Shown here one piece after another: positions 9,328-18,137 of a stretch of 57,086 bases of DNA. A program made the translations under genes and the position numbers. The notes beneath the pieces are model-generated. The model worked only from the letters and a program-made list of their open reading frames with translations, ran no database searches and was not told where the DNA came from. The stretch is from NCBI GenBank assembly GCA_905233935.1, contig CAJOFU010000021.1, forward strand, positions 1-57,086. The letters run 5' to 3'. The DNA comes from Paludibacteraceae bacterium (GTDB lineage Bacteria; Bacteroidota; Bacteroidia; Bacteroidales; Paludibacteraceae). The stretch's first letter is position 1. Every line of letters begins with the position of its first letter.

Positions 9328-11046
9328 CTATTTGTTTAATAACGCCTCAGCACGTTTGAGCGCTTCGTGGATGTTCGAGCAGATATTCTCCGGATTCATC
9401 ATCTGTTCTATACCATAGGTCTGCAATTGATGCAACACGTGTGTCTGCACGCCCGACAGGATGATAGTCATTCCCTCGCGGTGCGAGCGTTCGATAAGTG
9501 TCGACAGGTTGTGCATTGCCGTCGAATCCACAAACGGAACCTTACGCATCCTGATGATTCGTATAGGACACTTCTCGCCGGATACATGGCTCATCACATC
9601 ATCAAAGCGGTTGGCTATACCGAAGAAGTACGGACCATCAATCTCATACACCTCCACGCCATCAGGGATAGCCAGGTGCTCGAGGTTCAATTGAATATCG
9701 CTATCCTCGTTGGGATCAATCTCCTTGTTGAAGGTACGGATATGTGTCTGCTCGTTCGTACGCATCAGGAAGAGCACGAGAGCTAACAATATACCAACCT
9801 CGATAGCTACCGTCAGGTCGAAGATCACTGTCAGCAGGAATGTGATAAGCAGCACCCACAAGTCGCGCGTCGGGTGCTTGATCAGTCCCACGATCGTCTT
9901 CCAGCCCGACATTGAGTACGCAACCATAATCAGTACCGCTGCCAAACAAGCCATCGGAATCATGCCTACCAACTGCCCCAAGAACAGCAGCACAAGCAGC
10001 AGCACCACAGCATGGATGATTCCTGCCACGGGAGTACGTCCGCCGTTGTTGATGTTCGTCATCGTACGGGCTATAGCACCGGTAGCAGGTATACCGCCGA
10101 AGAACGGCACAACGATGTTCGCTACACCTTGGGCAATCAGTTCGGTGTTGGAGTTATGTTTGTCACCTATCACGCCATCAGCTACCATCGCTGACAGCAG
10201 ACTCTCGATAGCGCCTAACATGGCAATCGTAAATGCCGAGGGGAAGAGTTTCTGGATGAGTGTAAAGAACGAATCGCCTTCCGCCAACTCCAGCGAAGGT
10301 ACGTGTGGCGCGGGGATTCCGTGCGGCAGTTCATACAGGTCGCTGATCGTTACCAGACTGCCTACACCCCACGCCTCCGGCGCAAAACGCTTGAGCAGCC
10401 ATACAGCTAAGGTCGCAAACACGATAGCCGCCAAACTGCCGGGAATACGTTTGGTCAGTTTGGGCATAAAGATACATATCAGCAGCGAGAACAGTCCTAC
10501 GCCCAATGCCCACCAGTTGACATCAAAGTGCTGCGCGTAGTATATCCACTTATCCACGAAGTTCGCCGGTATATCCGTCAGCCCAAGCCCGAAGAAGTCG
10601 TTCATCTGCGTGGAGAAGATTGTCAGCGCTATACCTGCAGTGAAGCCCACGATAACCGGATACGGCACGAACTTGATCACCGACCCCAAGTGCGCAAAAC
10701 CCATTAGCAGAAGCAATATACCTGCCATCACTGTGGCAATCATCAGTCCCGACAAACCGTACTGCTGGATGATCCCGTAAATGATTACGATGAACGCACC
10801 GGTCGGACCACCTATCTGCACCTTGCTGCCGCCTAACACCGCTATCAACAGTCCGGCAATGATAGCCGTCACCAAACCTTCTGTCGGTCCAACACCCGAC
10901 GATATACCGAACGCAATAGCCAGCGGGATAGCCACTATACCTACAATGATTCCCGCCAGTGCATCCTGCCCTAACTGCGCCTTGTTATATTTCTTGAGCG
11001 TCGAAAACAACTTCGGCGCAAACACATCTTTTATCGAATATTGCAT
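9328..11046 (-). CDS. SulP-family anion transporter with STAS domain
   Basis: A 572-residue SLC26/SulP permease. The N-terminal conserved block GIVAIPLAIAFGISSG is followed by GGPTGAFIVIIYG and about a dozen membrane segments up to residue ~430. A cytoplasmic STAS domain (about 440-560) contains RMRKVPFVDSTAMHNL. Family members carry sulfate, bicarbonate or other anions; the substrate cannot be assigned from sequence. It starts one base after corA stops, and the response regulator follows at eight bases, so all are probably one transcript. Confidence 0.95.
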   Translation of the reverse strand: MQYSIKDVFAPKLFSTLKKYNKAQLGQDALAGIIVGIVAIPLAIAFGISSGVGPTEGLVTAIIAGLLIAVLGGSKVQIGGPTGAFIVIIYGIIQQYGLSGLMIATVMAGILLLLMGFAHLGSVIKFVPYPVIVGFTAGIALTIFSTQMNDFFGLGLTDIPANFVDKWIYYAQHFDVNWWALGVGLFSLLICIFMPKLTKRIPGSLAAIVFATLAVWLLKRFAPEAWGVGSLVTISDLYELPHGIPAPHVPSLELAEGDSFFTLIQKLFPSAFTIAMLGAIESLLSAMVADGVIGDKHNSNTELIAQGVANIVVPFFGGIPATGAIARTMTNINNGGRTPVAGIIHAVVLLLVLLFLGQLVGMIPMACLAAVLIMVAYSMSGWKTIVGLIKHPTRDLWVLLITFLLTVIFDLTVAIEVGILLALVLFLMRTNEQTHIRTFNKEIDPNEDSDIQLNLEHLAIPDGVEVYEIDGPYFFGIANRFDDVMSHVSGEKCPIRIIRMRKVPFVDSTAMHNLSTLIERSHREGMTIILSGVQTHVLHQLQTYGIEQMMNPENICSNIHEALKRAEALLNK

Positions 11047-11047
11047 A

Positions 11048-11995
11048 CTACAACCACTTCTTTAAGCGGAAAATCAAGAGTACAATCAGCGTGAACACTA
11101 TCATCAGCGCAATCGAGAACGGATAGCCTAACTGCCACTCCAGCTCCGGCATATTCTTGAAGTTCATGCCGTACATGCTGGCGATCAGCGTCGGTGGCAG
11201 GAAGATCACATTCACCACCGTGAAGATCTTGATGATCTTGTTCTGCTCAATGTTTACCAAACCGAGGAAGGTATCCTGGAGGTAGTCCAGACGGTCAAAA
11301 CCGAAACGCGTATATTCGAACAGTGAGTTGATATCTTTGATCACCATCGTCAGTCGCGGTTGCAGTTCTTCGGGGAAGAAGTCGCACTTCAGCAGGTTAC
11401 TGATCACGCGCTGTTTGTCCATAATATTCTGACGCAGGATAGTCACTTTTTCCTGTAAGTTCTTGATCTGTATCAGTATATCCTCATCCACATGATCCGA
11501 AGCGTTGATGTGAGTAGATAGCTCGGTGATCATGTCCGTCGTATCCTCAATCAGGTCGGCGTCCTTCTCCACTCGCGTTTCCATCAGTGCAACCAGCACG
11601 TGGAATCCTGTGGGGAAGTTTCGGGTGTTCACGAACATTCGTTTCACTGTCTCGTTGAACGAACCGAGTTCATGATCGTGCGAAGTCACGAGGATATTGT
11701 TCTTCAGGATGAAGTTCACCGGCTCCACGTCGAAGTTCGAGTGCAGGAAGTTAGAGTTCGCCACAATGCTGTCGTCCGTCTGGATATAACGGCTTGACAT
11801 CTCGATCTCTTCCATCTCTTCATCTTCCTGAATATCAATCTTCAGGAAGCCCTCCAGAGTTTCCTCCGTACGGTCAGATACATCCAGCAGGTCAATCCAG
11901 ATGATATCTTTCTTGTCGAGTTGCTTGAGCGCGGTGATGGAGCGCGCTACTTTGATTTTCTCGCTGTCTTTATAGAATATTTTGAGTTCTGCCAT
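11048..11995 (-). CDS. corA: CorA-type magnesium/cobalt channel
   Basis: A 315-residue divalent-cation channel. It has a long acidic cytoplasmic N-terminal domain and two membrane segments at the very C-terminus (about 255-275 and 290-310). The diagnostic pore-mouth motif YGMN lies between them, and the protein ends in the basic tail FRLKKWL. It lies 14 bases downstream of ksgA and one base upstream of sulP, on the same strand. Confidence 0.96.
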   Translation of the reverse strand: MAELKIFYKDSEKIKVARSITALKQLDKKDIIWIDLLDVSDRTEETLEGFLKIDIQEDEEMEEIEMSSRYIQTDDSIVANSNFLHSNFDVEPVNFILKNNILVTSHDHELGSFNETVKRMFVNTRNFPTGFHVLVALMETRVEKDADLIEDTTDMITELSTHINASDHVDEDILIQIKNLQEKVTILRQNIMDKQRVISNLLKCDFFPEELQPRLTMVIKDINSLFEYTRFGFDRLDYLQDTFLGLVNIEQNKIIKIFTVVNVIFLPPTLIASMYGMNFKNMPELEWQLGYPFSIALMIVFTLIVLLIFRLKKWL

Positions 11996-12004
11996 TGCTT
12001 TTTC

Positions 12005-12045
12005 TCCTTTTAACTTTCAACATTCAACTTTACACTTTCAACTAA
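12005..12045 (-). repeat. Heptameric tandem repeat over the 3' end of ksgA
   Basis: Units TTTCAAC, ATTCAAC, TTTACAC and TTTCAAC in a row. The repeat covers the last codons of ksgA and the gap to corA. Confidence 0.7.
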
Positions 12046-12828
12046 CTTGGTAAGTTCTACAAACTCATCGACGTGCAGTTGCTCGGGGCGCTTGGTGAAG
12101 ATATTCTCTTGTAGGAGCGGGTTACCTTTTCCTACCAACTGCTGAAGAGAATTGCGCATCTGTTTTCGTCGCTGGTTGAATGCTGTCTTGACGACAGTCT
12201 TGAACAATTGTTCATCGCAGTCCAGACGCTGGCGGCTGTTACGTGTCAACCGTATCACTGCCGACTCGACTTTAGGCGGAGGGTTGAACACATGGTTACC
12301 TACCGTAAACAGGTACTCAATGTCGTAGTACGCCTGCAACAGCACACTCAATATCCCATAATCTTTCTTCCCGGGTTTGGCAGCAAGCCGCTGCGCCACT
12401 TCCTTCTGGATCATTCCGCTGCAAACGGGAATTCGGTCTCTGTATTCAAGCACCTTAAAGAAGATTTGCGAGGAGATATTGTACGGATAATTGCCTATCA
12501 CACAGAACGAACCCGACGGATAAATCGTGTTCAAATCAATCTTCAGGAAGTCGCCTTCTATCAAGTGCAACTCCGGATACCACTCACCAAGATAAGCGAC
12601 CGACTCACGGTCAATCTCAATGGCGGTTAACTCAATCTTAGGATTCTTTAGCAGGTATTGGGTCAGAACACCCATTCCCGGACCAATTTCCAATACAGGA
12701 ATCTTCTCCCCGCAAGTGGCTAACAAAGAGGTATCAGCCGAAGTAATCGTATCGGCTATACGCTGGGCTATACTCAAGTCCGTGAGGAAATGCTGCCCTA
12801 AAAACTTTTTGGCACGTACTTGCTGCAT
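12010..12828 (-). CDS. ksgA: 16S rRNA dimethyladenosine transferase
   Basis: Methylates two adjacent adenosines near the 3' end of 16S rRNA during 30S maturation (RsmA/KsgA). The SAM-binding motif VLEIGPGMGVLT is clear, as are the catalytic motif IGNYPYNISSQI and the N-terminal KKFLGQHFLTD signature. I chose ATG 12828 because the protein then begins MQQVRAKKFLGQHF, as in the family; the upstream extension to 12888 is not conserved in type. The final residues LVESVKLNVES come from a TTTCAAC-type heptamer repeat running into the stop codon, so the tail is repeat-derived. Confidence 0.95.
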   Translation of the reverse strand: MQQVRAKKFLGQHFLTDLSIAQRIADTITSADTSLLATCGEKIPVLEIGPGMGVLTQYLLKNPKIELTAIEIDRESVAYLGEWYPELHLIEGDFLKIDLNTIYPSGSFCVIGNYPYNISSQIFFKVLEYRDRIPVCSGMIQKEVAQRLAAKPGKKDYGILSVLLQAYYDIEYLFTVGNHVFNPPPKVESAVIRLTRNSRQRLDCDEQLFKTVVKTAFNQRRKQMRNSLQQLVGKGNPLLQENIFTKRPEQLHVDEFVELTKLVESVKLNVES

Positions 12829-12905
12829 TATCCGGGTGATAGTCCATACTTTGTGTAATTGGTTCAACAAAACAAGCGTTTTTCGCACAAAAATACGCTA
12901 AAATA

Positions 12906-12936
12906 TTGCAAATATCAAATCTTTTTTGTATCTTTG
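12906..12936 (+). promoter_or_regulatory. Bacteroidota promoter for the gtrA-like gene
   Basis: TTG at 12906-12908, 20 bases, then TATCTTTG at 12929-12936. Transcription would start near 12943 and run into a leader of about 150 bases. Confidence 0.7.
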
Positions 12937-12942
12937 CACTCG

Positions 12943-13092
12943 CATTCATCCGGGGTCCCCGACGTAACCGTAGGTTGCGGTGGGGAGAGCGGAGGCAGGC
13001 TGAGCTTTAAGACCGCAGAGCGGGCTTCCGTGCGAAGCCTTGCCGAACGCGACAGCAAAGGTAATAATTTTTTTTAATTTATGCAAGCATAA
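12943..13092 (+). promoter_or_regulatory. Long GC-rich leader before the gtrA-like gene
   Basis: After the promoter comes a GC-rich stretch (12951-13060) set in very AT-rich DNA. It starts CGGGGTCCCCG at 12951-12961 and has AACC/GGTT and CCCC/GGGG arms that can fold. It encodes no convincing protein. It could be a structured 5' UTR or a dispersed repeat related to the element at 8596. Confidence 0.4.
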
Positions 13093-13611
13093 ATGCAAAA
13101 AATTGCAAAAATAATTACAAAAATTATTGATTTTGTATATTCTCCGTTTCAAAACTACATACCGAGAGAACTTTTTCGTTATGCAGTTTGCGGCGGAGGC
13201 AACATGGTTCTTGATTGGGTTCTGTATTTCATCACCTACAACTTCATCATCGGTCATGATCTCGTCTATTTGAATCTTCCAGCTTTCGACTTTCGACTTT
13301 CGACTTTCGACTTCATTCAACTTTGTCTCACTCCTCACATCGCCTCGCTCTGCATCGTTTTCCCTATCACCTTGCTCACAGGGTTTTGGCTGAACAAATA
13401 CGTCACGTTCACCCGCTCCACGCTTCACGGCGCACGCCAACTGATGCGTTACATCCTGATTGTGGCTGTGAACCTCGGTGTCAACTACTTCGGACTCAAA
13501 CTACTCGTTGAGCACTTCGGCTGGTATCCTACGCCCTCGAAGATCTGCATCACGCTCTTCACGGTGATCATCAGTTTCCTCGGGCAGAAGTTTTACACCT
13601 TCCGCCGCTAA
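13093..13611 (+). CDS. GtrA-like membrane protein
   Basis: A 172-residue protein with four membrane segments in the GtrA pattern: FRYAVCGGGNMVLDWVLYF, then a second and third helix around ASLCIVFPITLLTGFWLNKYVTF, then LGQKFYTFRR at the end. GtrA proteins are thought to flip or help move polyprenyl-linked sugars across the inner membrane for cell-surface polysaccharides. A run of CTTTCGA heptamers (13283-13312) encodes PAFDFRLSTFDF between the first two helices, where the usual loop would be. No glycosyltransferase partner is adjacent. Confidence 0.85.
   Translation: MQKIAKIITKIIDFVYSPFQNYIPRELFRYAVCGGGNMVLDWVLYFITYNFIIGHDLVYLNLPAFDFRLSTFDFIQLCLTPHIASLCIVFPITLLTGFWLNKYVTFTRSTLHGARQLMRYILIVAVNLGVNYFGLKLLVEHFGWYPTPSKICITLFTVIISFLGQKFYTFRR
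13283..13312 (+). repeat. Heptameric tandem repeat inside the gtrA-like gene
   Basis: Four CTTTCGA units followed by a decayed CTTCATT, in frame in the coding sequence. Confidence 0.8.
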
Positions 13612-13616
13612 CTCCT

Positions 13617-14432
13617 TTACGCGGATATCTGCACGCTGAAACCTTCTTTTGTCAACGGTGCAGCGATGGCTTCCATCTGTTCACGCGAGATCTTCTCCAG
13701 CGTCTTGACCGGTGTAGCTCGGTCAATGACGTAGATCATAATCTGCTTGGGCTTCAGCAGCCGCACAGCCTTGTACCATGCTTCAAGTTCCTCGGGAGTG
13801 GTATTATCCACAATTCTGCCATCCGGCAGCGTGCCGCGAAGGAAACATGTCTGCAACGTAAAGTCACCATCAAACAGCTTCAATTTGCCGATTATATCGT
13901 CGGCTGTTAATCTACGATTAACGGGATCGTCAATGGCGCGCATCGTTTCGGTGATGGCGGAATCGAGTTTGAGGATGCGGTTGTCACATTTGTATAGTGC
14001 CCGCACAACATCCTCCCGCCCTAATTGCGTAGCGTTCGAAAGCACCGAGACTTTTGCCCCGGGACAATACATGTCCCGCAACGCGCAAGTGTCTTCAATG
14101 ATTCCTTCAAACTCCGGATGCATCGTCGGCTCACCATTACCGCTGAACGTTATCACATCAGGACTCTTACCCTTTTCACCATCCGTACACTGTACACCAT
14201 CCACCTTACACCTTACACCATACACCATACACCGCAGCGCCTCTTCCAGCGCTTCACGTACTTGTTCACGCGTCGGCAAAACAGGGTGCGCAAACGGCTG
14301 ATTAAATCCGCACTCGCAGTAGATGCAGTTGAACGAGCATAGCTTGCCATCTATCGGCATCAGGTTCACGCCAAGCGACACTCCCAGACGCCGGGAGTGA
14401 ATTGGACCATATACAATTTCAGAGAAGAGCAT
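13617..14432 (-). CDS. Radical SAM protein
   Basis: A 271-residue radical SAM enzyme. The 4Fe-4S motif is CSFNCIYCE (C-x3-C-x2-C), followed by the SAM-contact segment ITFSGNGEPTMHPEF. The N-terminus IVYGPIHSRRLGVSLGVN is typical of the small-protein radical SAM group found widely in Bacteroidota; the substrate is unknown. I chose ATG 14432 because a strong promoter predicts transcription starting near 14447, so the upstream ATG at 14456 would not be transcribed. A heptamer repeat encodes CMVYGVRCKVDGVQC, an odd insertion before the GNGEP motif. Confidence 0.88.
   Translation of the reverse strand: MLFSEIVYGPIHSRRLGVSLGVNLMPIDGKLCSFNCIYCECGFNQPFAHPVLPTREQVREALEEALRCMVYGVRCKVDGVQCTDGEKGKSPDVITFSGNGEPTMHPEFEGIIEDTCALRDMYCPGAKVSVLSNATQLGREDVVRALYKCDNRILKLDSAITETMRAIDDPVNRRLTADDIIGKLKLFDGDFTLQTCFLRGTLPDGRIVDNTTPEELEAWYKAVRLLKPKQIMIYVIDRATPVKTLEKISREQMEAIAAPLTKEGFSVQISA
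14185..14234 (-). repeat. Heptameric tandem repeat inside the radical SAM gene
   Basis: About six units of CACCATA, CACCTTA and similar (plus-strand reading), translated as a Cys/Val/Gly-rich insertion. The reading frame is kept. Confidence 0.8.
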
Positions 14433-14453
14433 TTCGGTTTCCAATATTTTTTG

Positions 14454-14484
14454 CAAAGATACAAAAAAAATCTGATATTTGCAA
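14454..14484 (-). promoter_or_regulatory. Promoter of the radical SAM gene
   Basis: On the minus strand TTGC (14481-14484), 20 bases, TATCTTTG (14454-14461). This fixes the start codon at 14432. Confidence 0.75.
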
Positions 14485-15339
14485 GAAAAATCATCTTAAA
14501 CTGCACAAAATCGTAAATACCACCTTCCGAGTTAATATTTCAACTATCAAATCTTAAAATTTGTTAAACAAGTGTACGCCTAAATCGGGGGCATATCGGA
14601 GGAACATCGGTATTAAGTCCATCTTATCCACTCCTCAAATGTTAAATTTTGATGAATAACAGGTAACTCAAACAAATATTTAGCACTATAAATAAGAAGT
14701 TTTACTCCTTTATTAACAAAAACATCATTTTTTGCACATAATCGCTTTTGAGTGTTTTGCTCGGAGTGTGTGATAATTGATGATAAAAATTGAAAATCAA
14801 TAAATCTATTTTTCTCAAGTTTTTTGGTTAAAATTATCGCATCAGCATAAAAAAACTTAACATTTTGCCTACTCAAAACCATCAAAAACAGCCATTTTGC
14901 TTAAAAACGGCACTTTTTTCTCCTATTTTGGCAAAAAAATGCAAGAAAATTTGCATTATTATAAAATTATTTGTAAATTTGTCGGTTTTTAGTGCGCGTG
15001 TGCATATATAGTGCACATGCATACGCGAGTAGAAAAATAGTAGCAACCATAATGATAAACGACTAAGCCCGGAGGTGAGGGGAAACTGCCAAACTGACAA
15101 AACTGCCAAGGCAAAAATGCAAAAAAACACGCAAAAATACAAAAGGACAAAATGGACATGCAAATTTCGAAGAAAAAGTAATAATGAGAAGGCAAAGGAG
15201 TAAGGTTAAGCAGAAAGAAGGTTAACGACTAACGAACAACCAAGGAACAACGAACGAACAACTAACGGTTGGAAGCACACGTCCCTATGATTACTACAAC
15301 GAAGACAACTAACACAGAATATTAACTAAAAAAAATACA
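14485..15339. other. AT-rich gene-free region of 850 bp before the accessory island
   Basis: No convincing gene: the open frames here are AT-rich, overlapping and without family features. A plus-strand promoter-like pair TTTG 14949-14952 / TAAATTTG 14974-14981 precedes an alternating purine-pyrimidine palindrome near 14995-15025 (GTGCA TATATAG TGCAC). From about 15060 the sequence becomes purine-rich and is built from degenerate repeats (AAACTGCC, AAACTGAC, CTAACGAAC) that lead into the island junctions. Confidence 0.6.
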
Positions 15340-15340
15340 A
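15222..15340 (+). repeat. Accessory-island junction repeat J1
   Basis: Begins with TTAACGACTAACGAACAACC-type repeats and ends with GAAGACAACTAACACAGAAT just before the HEPN gene. The first part closely matches the repeat block at 45291-45357 beside another toxin-related remnant. The second part matches junctions J2 to J5. Confidence 0.65.
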
Positions 15341-15732
15341 TGACACAAGAAGAAAAGGTTAAATACTGGCTTGATATTGCCGATTATGGCATAGATACAG
15401 CCGAGGCAATGTATAAGACCAAACGCTGGCTATACGTTGCATTCATGTGTCACCAAGTGATAGAAAAAACGCTGAAAGCCTATTGGTCGGCAAAAAGAGA
15501 CGACATTCCGCCATATATCCACAACCACAAACGGCTTGCAGAAGGATGCGGACTATATGAACAGCTGTCAGAAGAGCAGAAAGATTTTATAGACACCATA
15601 TCGACATTTAACATTCAGGCACGCTATCCGGAATATAAGAACCAATTGGCACAAGTATTAACCGAATCAGCCTGCCGACACATAATCGACACAACAAAAG
15701 AACTACAATCATGGATAAAGCAGAAGCTATAA
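15340..15732 (+). CDS. HEPN-domain protein (toxin partner of an MNT module)
   Basis: A 130-residue all-helical protein of the HEPN group (PF05168-like). It has KYWLDIADYGIDTAEAMY at the start, the CHQVIEKTLKAYW helix and the QARYPEY motif. HEPN proteins paired with a minimal nucleotidyltransferase act as toxin-antitoxin or phage-defence modules, with HEPN as RNase. I do not see a clean R-x4-6-H catalytic motif; only CRH near the C-terminus is suggestive, so RNase activity is uncertain. The MNT gene starts 22 bases before this gene stops. Confidence 0.85.
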   Translation: MTQEEKVKYWLDIADYGIDTAEAMYKTKRWLYVAFMCHQVIEKTLKAYWSAKRDDIPPYIHNHKRLAEGCGLYEQLSEEQKDFIDTISTFNIQARYPEYKNQLAQVLTESACRHIIDTTKELQSWIKQKL

Positions 15733-16010
15733 AACTTGTCAAGCAATACAAAGAGATTATTATGCCTCGTTTCAACAATGAAGCGCAAGTGTATATGTTC
15801 GGTTCGTACAGCAAAGGCAATCAACGTCCGGAGAGTGATATTGATGTGGCTGTTGTTGTGCCCACAATCGGTGACAACTGGTTTGCTTACACTAAAAGCC
15901 TTTGGCACGACGTGGACAAAGTGAGCCTGCTGATTGAACCTGTACTGGTCGAGAAATCGCATCCTTCACCGCTTTATGATGACATTATGCGTACCGGTAT
16001 TGCCATTTAA
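15711..16010 (+). CDS. MNT-type nucleotidyltransferase (antitoxin partner)
   Basis: A 99-residue minimal nucleotidyltransferase. The active-site pattern is FGSYSKGNQRPESDIDVAVV (G-S then D-x-D). In HEPN/MNT systems this protein AMPylates or otherwise modifies and neutralises the HEPN toxin. It overlaps the HEPN gene by 22 bases, a tight coupling expected for a two-gene module. The length is typical. Confidence 0.88.
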   Translation: MDKAEAIKLVKQYKEIIMPRFNNEAQVYMFGSYSKGNQRPESDIDVAVVVPTIGDNWFAYTKSLWHDVDKVSLLIEPVLVEKSHPSPLYDDIMRTGIAI

Positions 16011-16143
16011 CGAAGACAACTAACAACGAATAGTAAACTGACTAAACAGAAAGTGCCAAAGGGTCAAAAGGGTCAAGGCAAAATAAGCAAGCAAAGAAAA
16101 GGACAAAAACAACAACGAATAACAACATAAAAAACAAACTAAA
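16011..16143 (+). repeat. Accessory-island junction repeat J2
   Basis: Starts right after the MNT stop with GAAGACAACTAACAACGAAT and ends with CAACAACGAATAACAACATA plus an A-rich run into the next ATG. Between them lie degenerate AAAGGGTCAA/AAACTGAC repeats. Confidence 0.65.
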
Positions 16144-16368
16144 ATGAGTACACTACAAGCAGTAGCAAGCAACAGGTTTCTGACTGCAATGGGATCGATG
16201 ATTGAAGATACCGTAGCGATGAACAGAGTGATGTCGTACATCGAATGGATGAAACAACCGACCAACACTCCGCAAATCACCATGTATGAGTTGGAAAAGA
16301 ACGGAATGCCGCTACATGAAGCTATGAACAAACTGCGTGAGAAGGCACGTGCGTACTATCAAGCATGA
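16144..16368 (+). CDS. Small protein, probable antitoxin
   Basis: A 74-residue protein: a short helical N-terminal part with many Met residues, then ITMYELEKNGMPLHEAMNKLREKARAYY. I do not recognise a named family. Its size, its position directly before a RelE/ParE-like gene and the four-base ATGA overlap suggest the antitoxin of a two-gene module. Functional assignment is by context only. Confidence 0.65.
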   Translation: MSTLQAVASNRFLTAMGSMIEDTVAMNRVMSYIEWMKQPTNTPQITMYELEKNGMPLHEAMNKLREKARAYYQA

Positions 16369-16691
16369 AAGTATATATTGACAATCAGGTATATCGGGTG
16401 CTTGATGAGTTCTATGACGCAAGCATGCGCAAACATATAACTTTGGATTACCAGACAATAATTGAAAAGATTGATAGGCTGGAAAAGGCGTTGTACGATT
16501 TTGCCGACTTTGCTGAGTGTTTTCAACGTCAGCCGTATAGAAAAGACTGGCAAAAGGCAGGATACTATGAGTTTTATGTGGAAGGATTCCATTTCGCATA
16601 TCGGGTATATCAATTGCCATTCGGTGAAAAAGTTCTGTACTATCACGATGCCGTACATAGCACACTAAATTACAATCCAGAAGATAAGTAA
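16365..16691 (+). CDS. RelE/ParE-like toxin candidate
   Basis: A 108-residue protein with the segment KDWQKAGYYEFYVEGFHFAYRVY and the late ILYHDAVHS-like motif (YYHDAVHS). This resembles Bacteroidales proteins annotated as RelE/ParE-fold toxins. It overlaps the upstream small gene by four bases. The target (mRNA cleavage or gyrase) cannot be told. Confidence 0.7.
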   Translation: MKVYIDNQVYRVLDEFYDASMRKHITLDYQTIIEKIDRLEKALYDFADFAECFQRQPYRKDWQKAGYYEFYVEGFHFAYRVYQLPFGEKVLYYHDAVHSTLNYNPEDK

Positions 16692-16871
16692 AACACAACA
16701 ACTAACAACGAACATAGCAAACTGACAATACTGACAGGCAAAAAATTGGAGTAAACCCTACTAAAAGTCCGACAACCGAACGGAAATAGCTTGAGAACGG
16801 AAGGGAAATAGAAAGGGAAAGAAAAAGGGCAAAAAAAATAAACATAACAAATAGACAAAGAACAAAAGATA
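16692..16871 (+). repeat. Accessory-island junction repeat J3
   Basis: Follows the toxin-like stop. ACAACTAACAACGAACATAG lies at about 16698-16717, then degenerate ACTGACA units and a purine-rich run up to the DUF1016 start. It matches J2, J4 and J5 in its first 20 bases. Confidence 0.6.
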
Positions 16872-17999
16872 ATGTCACAAACTCTCAAATATAGTACAGA
16901 AGAACTTGCGTTTATATCTGAGATAAAACGGATTGTCGATATATCCCGTCTGAACACTTACCGTGCAATCAATATTATGCAGGTGGTAAGCAATTGGCTG
17001 GTTGGACAACGTATTGTTCAGCAAGAGCAGAAAGGAAAAAGCCGCGCGGACTATGGCAAACGAATCATCGCACTGTTATCAACAGAGTTAACTGAAGAAT
17101 ACGGTTCTGGCTACTCAGAAACCAACCTGCGCAACATGCGTAAGTTCTATCAGATATTCAACACTTTGCAGATTCAACAGGCACTGCCTGCTGATTTCAG
17201 CGAAGCGATTGGAGACATTCAGCAGGCACTGCCTGCTAAATCCGAAGAGTCTGCGATTCCTCTGTATCCGCAGTTGTCATGGACACACTATGAGCGCCTA
17301 ATGCGAGTAGATGACGAGACAGCAAGACTATGGTATCTGAATGAAGCGGCACAACAGATGTGGAGTTACCGCACTTTGGATCGCAACATCAGTACACAAT
17401 ATTTCGAGCGATTAATGCTTTCTTCGGACAAGGAGCCTGTCATACGTGAGATGCAGAGCAAGACGATTGAGTACCAACAAGACAAGAAAGCATACATTAA
17501 GAATCCTGTAATTGCAGAGTTTTTGGGCTTACAACAGTATCCTTCATTGCAAGAATCAACCATTGAGGAAGCCATCATCTCCAACATGCAACAGTTCCTC
17601 ATGGAATTAGGCAAGGGATTTGCTTTTGTAGCTCGACAACAGCATATACGCACGGAAGAAAACGATTACTTTATTGATTTAGTTTTCTATAATTACATAT
17701 TGAAGTGCTTTGTGTTGATAGATCTCAAGGCAAATAAATTGAGTTATCAAGATGTAGGACAGATGGATATGTACTTGAAGATGTATGATGAACTACGGAA
17801 ACAACCAAATGACAATCCCACCATCGGTATCATCCTATGCGCGGATACAGACGGAGATGTTGTACGGTATTCTTCTCTATCAAACAACGAACAATTATAT
17901 GCATCCAAATATAAGCTTTATTTACCATCAGAAGAAGAATTGAGGCGAGAGATTGAGCGGCAGAAAGAAATCTATCAAATACAACACCAAGACAACTAA
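16872..17999 (+). CDS. DUF1016/YhcG-type PD-(D/E)XK nuclease-like protein
   Basis: A 375-residue protein in two parts. The N-terminal DUF1016 domain has YRAINIMQVVSNWLVGQRIV and the YGSGYSETNLRNMRKFY block. The C-terminal PD-(D/E)XK nuclease-like domain has DYFIDLVFYN, then LIDLKANKLSYQDVGQMDMY (D then D-x-K). These genes are common in accessory islands and next to restriction or toxin loci; the biological role is not settled. The last codons GAC AAC TAA are themselves the start of junction repeat J4. A short internal repeat QQALPADFSEAIGDIQQALPA lies at about residues 113-133. Confidence 0.9.
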   Translation: MSQTLKYSTEELAFISEIKRIVDISRLNTYRAINIMQVVSNWLVGQRIVQQEQKGKSRADYGKRIIALLSTELTEEYGSGYSETNLRNMRKFYQIFNTLQIQQALPADFSEAIGDIQQALPAKSEESAIPLYPQLSWTHYERLMRVDDETARLWYLNEAAQQMWSYRTLDRNISTQYFERLMLSSDKEPVIREMQSKTIEYQQDKKAYIKNPVIAEFLGLQQYPSLQESTIEEAIISNMQQFLMELGKGFAFVARQQHIRTEENDYFIDLVFYNYILKCFVLIDLKANKLSYQDVGQMDMYLKMYDELRKQPNDNPTIGIILCADTDGDVVRYSSLSNNEQLYASKYKLYLPSEEELRREIERQKEIYQIQHQDN

Positions 18000-18051
18000 C
18001 AACCGAATAATAACATAAAAAAACAAAATACATTATGAAAACGTTTAAATT
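17990..18051 (+). repeat. 62-base direct repeat, left copy (junction J4)
   Basis: AGACAACTAACAACCGAATA through to ATGAAAACGTTTAAATT. It matches 18579-18639 with one base of difference. It includes a second copy of the first codons of the giant surface-protein gene (MKTFK). The two copies bracket the HigB remnant and higA. Confidence 0.9.
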
Positions 18052-18137
18052 GTTTAACTTTAATCGAAGAACCGCTATGGTGCAGGCGGAGGGTTGAACA
18101 ATAACGCTATACATTCATACAAGCAACACTTGAAATT

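Noticed and set aside
14613..15163. Two minus-strand open frames of 90 and 93 residues in the AT-rich gap
   Set aside because: AT-rich, overlapping, no recognisable domain, no promoter; the second is dominated by repeat-derived Phe/Tyr/Cys runs.
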